Assembly: GCA_029777935.1 (NCBI GenBank)
Contig: JAKORH010000108.1
Location: forward strand, 1-12,304
Direction: 5' to 3'
DNA length: 12,304 nucleotides
Origin: Pseudomonadota bacterium
GTDB taxonomy: Bacteria > Pseudomonadota > Gammaproteobacteria > Burkholderiales > Burkholderiaceae
Shown one piece after another: positions 8,704 through 12,304 of the stretch. Position numbers and translations under genes: made by a program. Numbering within the stretch: position 1 is the first letter of the stretch; each line of letters begins with the position of its first letter. Under the pieces are notes generated by a model, which was not told the origin of the DNA, did not search any database, and worked only from the letters and a program-made list of their open reading frames with translations.

Positions 8704-8715
8704 TCGCGCTGTGAA

Positions 8716-8743
8716 GGCGGCGTTTCAGCGATTCAGCGCCGCC
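8716..8743. terminator. Hairpin at the convergent dsbD-like / cnoX gene ends
   Basis: GGCGGCG (8716-8722) pairs with CGCCGCC (8737-8743) around a 14-nt loop holding the cnoX-like stop. The loop contains a direct repeat of TTCAGCG. Neither strand has a following T-run, so it is at best a weak or Rho-assisted bidirectional terminator. Confidence 0.25.
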
Positions 8744-9594
8744 GCGAGACGGCGGCGGAAACCCGCAACGAGTTGCGGCTGATCGGCCGCCAGATCGAAC
8801 ACCGACAGCATCGTCTTGCGGGCGACGTCATCGCCGAAGCCGCGGTCGCGCTCGACGATCGCCAGCAACTGCTCGAGCGCCGGCTCGAACCGGCGCTGCG
8901 CGATGCACAGGCGCGCCAGATCCAGACGCGACTGCAGATCGCCCGGCGCGGCGTCGATCCGCGCGCGCAGCGTGTCCTCTGGAGGCAGCGCTGCCGCGCG
9001 CCGCAGACTTTCCATCCGAGTCGCGAGCGCGCGCCACGCCGGATCGTCGCGCGTCGACTTCGCCGCGCCCGACAGCAGATGGTCGGCCTCTTCGATGGCG
9101 CCGGCCCCGCCCAGCATCTGTGCGTGATCCAGCAGCAGACCCGCGAGGTCAAACCGCGCCGCCTCGTTGTCCCCTGACAGAGCGACCGCCGCACGCAGCG
9201 CGGAGGCCGCTGCGGCGATGTCGCCCGCTGCGATCAGGCGCGCCGCCTTGCGGCGCTCCAGTTCGCTCGGATTGGGCAGCAGCCGCTCGACGAACGCGCG
9301 CAATTGGCCCTCGGCCAGCACACCGACGAAGGAGTCGATCGGCTGCCCGTCGGAGAACGCGACCACGTACGGGATGCTGCGCACCTTGAATTGCGCCGCG
9401 ATCTCCTGGTTTTCGTCGGTGTTGATCTTCACCACGCGCAAGCGTCCGACGAACTCGGTCTCGATCTTCTCGAGCAGCGGCGACAGCATGCGGCACGGAC
9501 CGCACCATGGAGCCCAGAAGTCGACCAGGACGGGAGTGCGCTGCGACGCTTCGATCACGTCGCGGGCGAAGGATTGCCGGGTTGCTTCGATCAT
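8725..9594 (-). CDS. cnoX: CnoX/YbbN-type chaperedoxin (thioredoxin plus TPR-like region)
   Basis: 289-residue cytoplasmic protein. Residues 1-107 are a thioredoxin domain: VLVDFWAPWCGPCRML with C31 and C34, and cis-Pro75 in VRSIPYVV. Residues about 112-289 are Ala/Leu-rich helices of TPR type ending with RGFGDDVARKTMLSVFDL (251-268), a stretch typical of the YbbN/CnoX C-terminus. In E. coli CnoX acts as a holdase that protects proteins during oxidative stress and delivers them to GroEL. The E. coli protein lacks the CxxC pair, whereas this one keeps a full CGPC and is likely an active thiol-disulfide oxidoreductase as well. The start ATG at 9594 has GAGGG 6-7 nt upstream. It ends 21 nt from the convergent dsbD-like gene and begins 65 nt downstream of the Cas6e-like gene on the same strand, so the two may share a transcript. 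Confidence 0.9.
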   Translation of the reverse strand: MIEATRQSFARDVIEASQRTPVLVDFWAPWCGPCRMLSPLLEKIETEFVGRLRVVKINTDENQEIAAQFKVRSIPYVVAFSDGQPIDSFVGVLAEGQLRAFVERLLPNPSELERRKAARLIAAGDIAAAASALRAAVALSGDNEAARFDLAGLLLDHAQMLGGAGAIEEADHLLSGAAKSTRDDPAWRALATRMESLRRAAALPPEDTLRARIDAAPGDLQSRLDLARLCIAQRRFEPALEQLLAIVERDRGFGDDVARKTMLSVFDLAADQPQLVAGFRRRLAAALNR

Positions 9595-9644
9595 CGCTTG
9601 CCCTCAATGCCTCCGACATCGGGGCGAACTGCCCGAACATCAAG

Positions 9645-9656
9645 CCCCGGCCGGGG
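9645..9656. repeat. Perfect GC palindrome just downstream of the Cas6e-like gene
   Basis: CCCCGGCCGGGG begins 3 nt beyond the Cas6e-like stop (9660-9662) on its 3' side. GCCCCG (9644-9649) could instead pair with CGGGGC (9620-9625). There is no T-run. It may slow transcription between the Cas6e-like gene and cnoX, but a function is not shown. Confidence 0.3.
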
Positions 9657-9659
9657 GGA

Positions 9660-10331
9660 TCAGTTCGACAACTGAATCATGCCGAGGCCGGCGCGGCGAT
9701 GATGGCCGAATCCGCGCAGGATGCGCGCGCGGAACGGCTCCGGGGCCAGCACTTCGAGCGCACCCTCGATCGCAGCATGTTCGATGCGGATGCGGCTGCC
9801 GAGGTGATCGAAACGCAGTGCGGTCATCGTGACATCCGCCATCAGAAGCCGCATGCCGAAGCGCTCCGCGGTGCCCTTGAACCAGGTCTCGACCTCGTCC
9901 TTGGTGCCAAACGGCTCCACTTCCTTTTCGTTTCCCTCCAGACGAGCGCGACCCGCACAGACCAGCAGGCTAAATCGGTACATCAGGCCGGGCGCGATCT
10001 GGATCAGCGTGCGCTTGGGTTCGAGCGCGCTCACCGAGCGCGCGGGTCGTTGCGCCCACGGCTTGATCGACTGCACCCAGTAGCGGCCGCTGATCGAACT
10101 GTCGGCGCGGAACAGGAAGTGCCCTTCGCCCGCGCGTTGGCCGAAAGTGGCCGCGAGTTCGCCGTGTGCGACGAGCGGATTCGTGTCGGGGGCGAAGGTG
10201 ACGGCGGTTTCGAAGACTTCCACCGTCGGCACCTCGAGCTTGGTGTAGCTGAGGACCGAATGAACGAAAGCATCCGGCCTGCGAGCCGTGGATGCCCGCG
10301 ATCCACCCCGAGAAAACAGATTCAGACTCAT
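9660..10331 (-). CDS. Stand-alone Cas6e/CasE-like RNA endonuclease (RAMP fold), orphan
   Basis: 223 residues. I align it from memory with E. coli CasE (Cas6e, 199 residues), the CRISPR RNA processing nuclease. VTFAPDTNPLVAHGELAATF (45-64) matches the first strand and helix of CasE, placing His56 on catalytic His20. GHFLFRAD (70-77) matches the FLFHVE/LFR motif, followed by YWVQSIKPW (84-92). GLMYRFSLLV (115-124) matches the GVPLYFRLRA strand. The C-terminus has IEGALEVLAPEPF (188-200) and the glycine-rich loop GFGHHRRAGLG (207-217), which fits the Cas6 consensus GhGxxxxxGhG with basic residues inside. Residues 1-36 are an extra N-terminal segment. No other cas gene or CRISPR array is near. 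The start ATG at 10331 is preceded by GGACGAAGG; the same frame stays open to 10499 but translates to Arg-rich non-protein-like sequence. Family call: good; activity and substrate: unknown. Confidence 0.72.
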   Translation of the reverse strand: MSLNLFSRGGSRASTARRPDAFVHSVLSYTKLEVPTVEVFETAVTFAPDTNPLVAHGELAATFGQRAGEGHFLFRADSSISGRYWVQSIKPWAQRPARSVSALEPKRTLIQIAPGLMYRFSLLVCAGRARLEGNEKEVEPFGTKDEVETWFKGTAERFGMRLLMADVTMTALRFDHLGSRIRIEHAAIEGALEVLAPEPFRARILRGFGHHRRAGLGMIQLSN

Positions 10332-10510
10332 CCTTCGTCCACGCGTCCGGCGCCAATACAAACCGGGTCCGGCGGAAGATCCGCGGACCCGTCTCGTCCG
10401 CCGATTAGTAGCGCATCGGCAGGACCGGCGATATCCCACTGGACGACTAGGCTGTATCGCTGAAACCGCCTGTACTCGGTCGGGACAGCCCCGGAACACG
10501 GGGTCGGGAC
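10332..10510. other. Intergenic region with several potential hairpins between the Cas6e-like gene and the groES promoter
   Basis: This covers the larger part of the 312-nt gap 10332-10643. Besides the strong hairpin at 10364-10391 it contains GCCGAT/ATCGGC (10400-10405 with 10415-10420), a 9-bp stem with two G-U pairs (10426-10434 with 10454-10462), and CCCCG/CGGGG around a 5-nt loop (10489-10503). The octamer GTCGGGAC occurs twice, at 10479-10486 and 10503-10510. No ORF with protein-like composition, tRNA or clear minus-strand promoter was seen. Short stems are common in GC-rich DNA, so only the first is striking on its own. Confidence 0.4.
10364..10391. other. Strong bulged hairpin in the putative 5' leader of the Cas6e-like gene
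   Basis: CGGGTCC (10364-10370) pairs with GGACCCG (10385-10391), and inside it GCGGA (10372-10376) pairs with TCCGC (10380-10384). G10371 is bulged and the loop is 3 nt: 12 pairs in total. On the minus strand it lies 32 nt before the start codon and is followed by GTTTGTATT, a modestly T-rich tail. It could be an attenuator-like terminator or a protein-binding hairpin. As it is upstream of the groES promoter, it should not be in the groES transcript. Confidence 0.5.
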
Positions 10511-10539
10511 TTGAAGGGGCAGCGAGAAGGAACTATTAT
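10511..10539 (+). promoter_or_regulatory. groESL promoter
   Basis: TTGAAG (10511-10516) and TATTAT (10534-10539) are separated by 17 nt, a good housekeeping-type promoter. The -35 part, CTTGAAGGGGC (10510-10520), also matches the -35 side of heat-shock sigma-32 promoters and resembles the E. coli groE promoter there. The sigma-32 -10 box (CCCCAT) is absent. The predicted start point is around 10546, inside the CIRCE element. Confidence 0.7.
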
Positions 10540-10565
10540 TAGCACTCGAAAGCGGCGAGTGCTAA
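10539..10565 (+). promoter_or_regulatory. CIRCE operator (HrcA binding site)
   Basis: TTAGCACTC (10539-10547), 9-nt spacer GAAAGCGGC, then GAGTGCTAA (10557-10565). Both arms match the CIRCE consensus perfectly. It shares its first base with the -10 hexamer and covers the predicted transcription start, so bound HrcA would block initiation. HrcA folding depends on GroEL, which gives feedback control of chaperonin level. hrcA itself is not in the window. Confidence 0.96.
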
Positions 10566-10589
10566 CAGTGCCGCTGCTTTTTCGCACCC

Positions 10590-10602
10590 GGAGGCTTCCT
10601 CC
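10590..10602 (+). promoter_or_regulatory. Small hairpin in the groES 5' leader
   Basis: GGAGG (10590-10594), loop CTT, CCTCC (10598-10602). The 3' arm is anti-Shine-Dalgarno-like and its CTCC could instead pair with GGAG of the groES ribosome-binding site AGGAG (10634-10638). The two pairings exclude each other. A regulatory role is only a possibility. Confidence 0.3.
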
Positions 10603-10643
10603 ACAGTTCCGAAAGTCGAAAAGTCCTTTCACCAGGAGAGTTT

Positions 10644-10931
10644 ATGAAAATTCGTCCTTTGCACGATCGCGTGATCGTCAAACGGCTGGACCAGGAGCGC
10701 AAGACCGCTTCCGGGATCGTGATTCCGGACACCGCGGCCGAAAAGCCCGATCAGGGCGAGGTCGTTGCCGTCGGGCCCGGCAAGCGCGATGACAGCGGAA
10801 AGCTGATTGCCCCCGACGTGAAGGTCGGCGACCGCGTGCTGTTCGGCAAGTACGCGGGCCAGACCGTCAAGGTCGAGGGTGAGGAACTCCTCGTGATGCG
10901 CGAGGAGGACCTGATGGGTGTGATCGCTTGA
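10644..10931 (+). CDS. groS: Co-chaperonin GroES
   Basis: 95-residue Cpn10, the heptameric lid of the GroEL folding chamber. It starts [14 protein letters not shown], as usual. The mobile loop (about 17-34) contains GIVI (24-27), the tripeptide segment that docks on GroEL apical domains. It ends [12 protein letters not shown] with normal length. The ATG at 10644 has AGGAG 5 nt upstream. It is the first gene of the CIRCE-controlled operon and is followed by groEL after 30 nt. No anomalies were seen. Confidence 0.98.
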   Translation: MKIRPLHDRVIVKRLDQERKTASGIVIPDTAAEKPDQGEVVAVGPGKRDDSGKLIAPDVKVGDRVLFGKYAGQTVKVEGEELLVMREEDLMGVIA

Positions 10932-10946
10932 TGACGATGATTCTGA

Positions 10947-12304
<1,358 letters not shown>

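Noticed and set aside
10332..10499. Extension of the Cas6e-like frame to an ATG at 10499
   Set aside because: The extra 56 codons are Arg/Ser-rich with no protein-like pattern, and the hairpin region would be coding; the ATG at 10331 is preferred.
10332..10510. CRISPR array or single CRISPR repeat next to the Cas6e-like gene
   Set aside because: No repeated unit of 25-37 nt with regular spacing was found; only an octamer occurs twice and the hairpins differ in sequence.

Overview
The window is a GC-rich, gene-dense stretch of bacterial chromosome. It most likely comes from a betaproteobacterium, near Burkholderiales or Rhodocyclales. The evidence is gene content and order: a Chp/Pil twitching-motility chemosensory operon headed by a rubredoxin gene, next to a divergent thiE-hemL pair, and a groESL operon under a CIRCE element. 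The placement is inferred from remembered synteny, not from a search.

Left part (1-4451, all minus strand): rubredoxin - pilG - pilH - pilI - pilJ - pilL/chpA (cut by the window edge). This is a chemosensory pathway for type IV pili: transducer PilJ, CheW-like adaptor PilI, hybrid kinase PilL/ChpA and two single-domain response regulators. Gaps are short and the genes probably form one operon. A palindrome lies between pilJ and pilL.

Middle part (4600-8703, plus strand): thiE (thiamine phosphate synthase) overlaps hemL (glutamate-1-semialdehyde aminomutase) by 26 nt. A DsbD/ScsB-like membrane thiol-disulfide reductase with a signal peptide, a CxxxC N-terminal domain, a membrane core and a C-terminal thioredoxin domain follows.

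Right part (8725-12304): on the minus strand, a CnoX/YbbN-type chaperedoxin (thioredoxin plus TPR-like region, CGPC active site) and, upstream of it, a stand-alone gene whose product looks like a Cas6e/CasE-family CRISPR RNA endonuclease. That product has an aligned catalytic-type histidine, an LFR motif and a canonical C-terminal glycine-rich loop. No other cas gene and no CRISPR array is visible. Facing away from it is groES-groEL (groEL cut by the edge), with a TTGAAG-N17-TATTAT promoter abutting a perfect CIRCE operator.

The most interesting signal is this apparently orphan Cas6e-like gene. It sits between a GroEL-cofactor-type gene and groESL, and a 12-bp hairpin with one bulge lies just ahead of its start codon. 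The remaining genes look like ordinary core genes. No tRNA, rRNA, insertion sequence or CRISPR array was seen.
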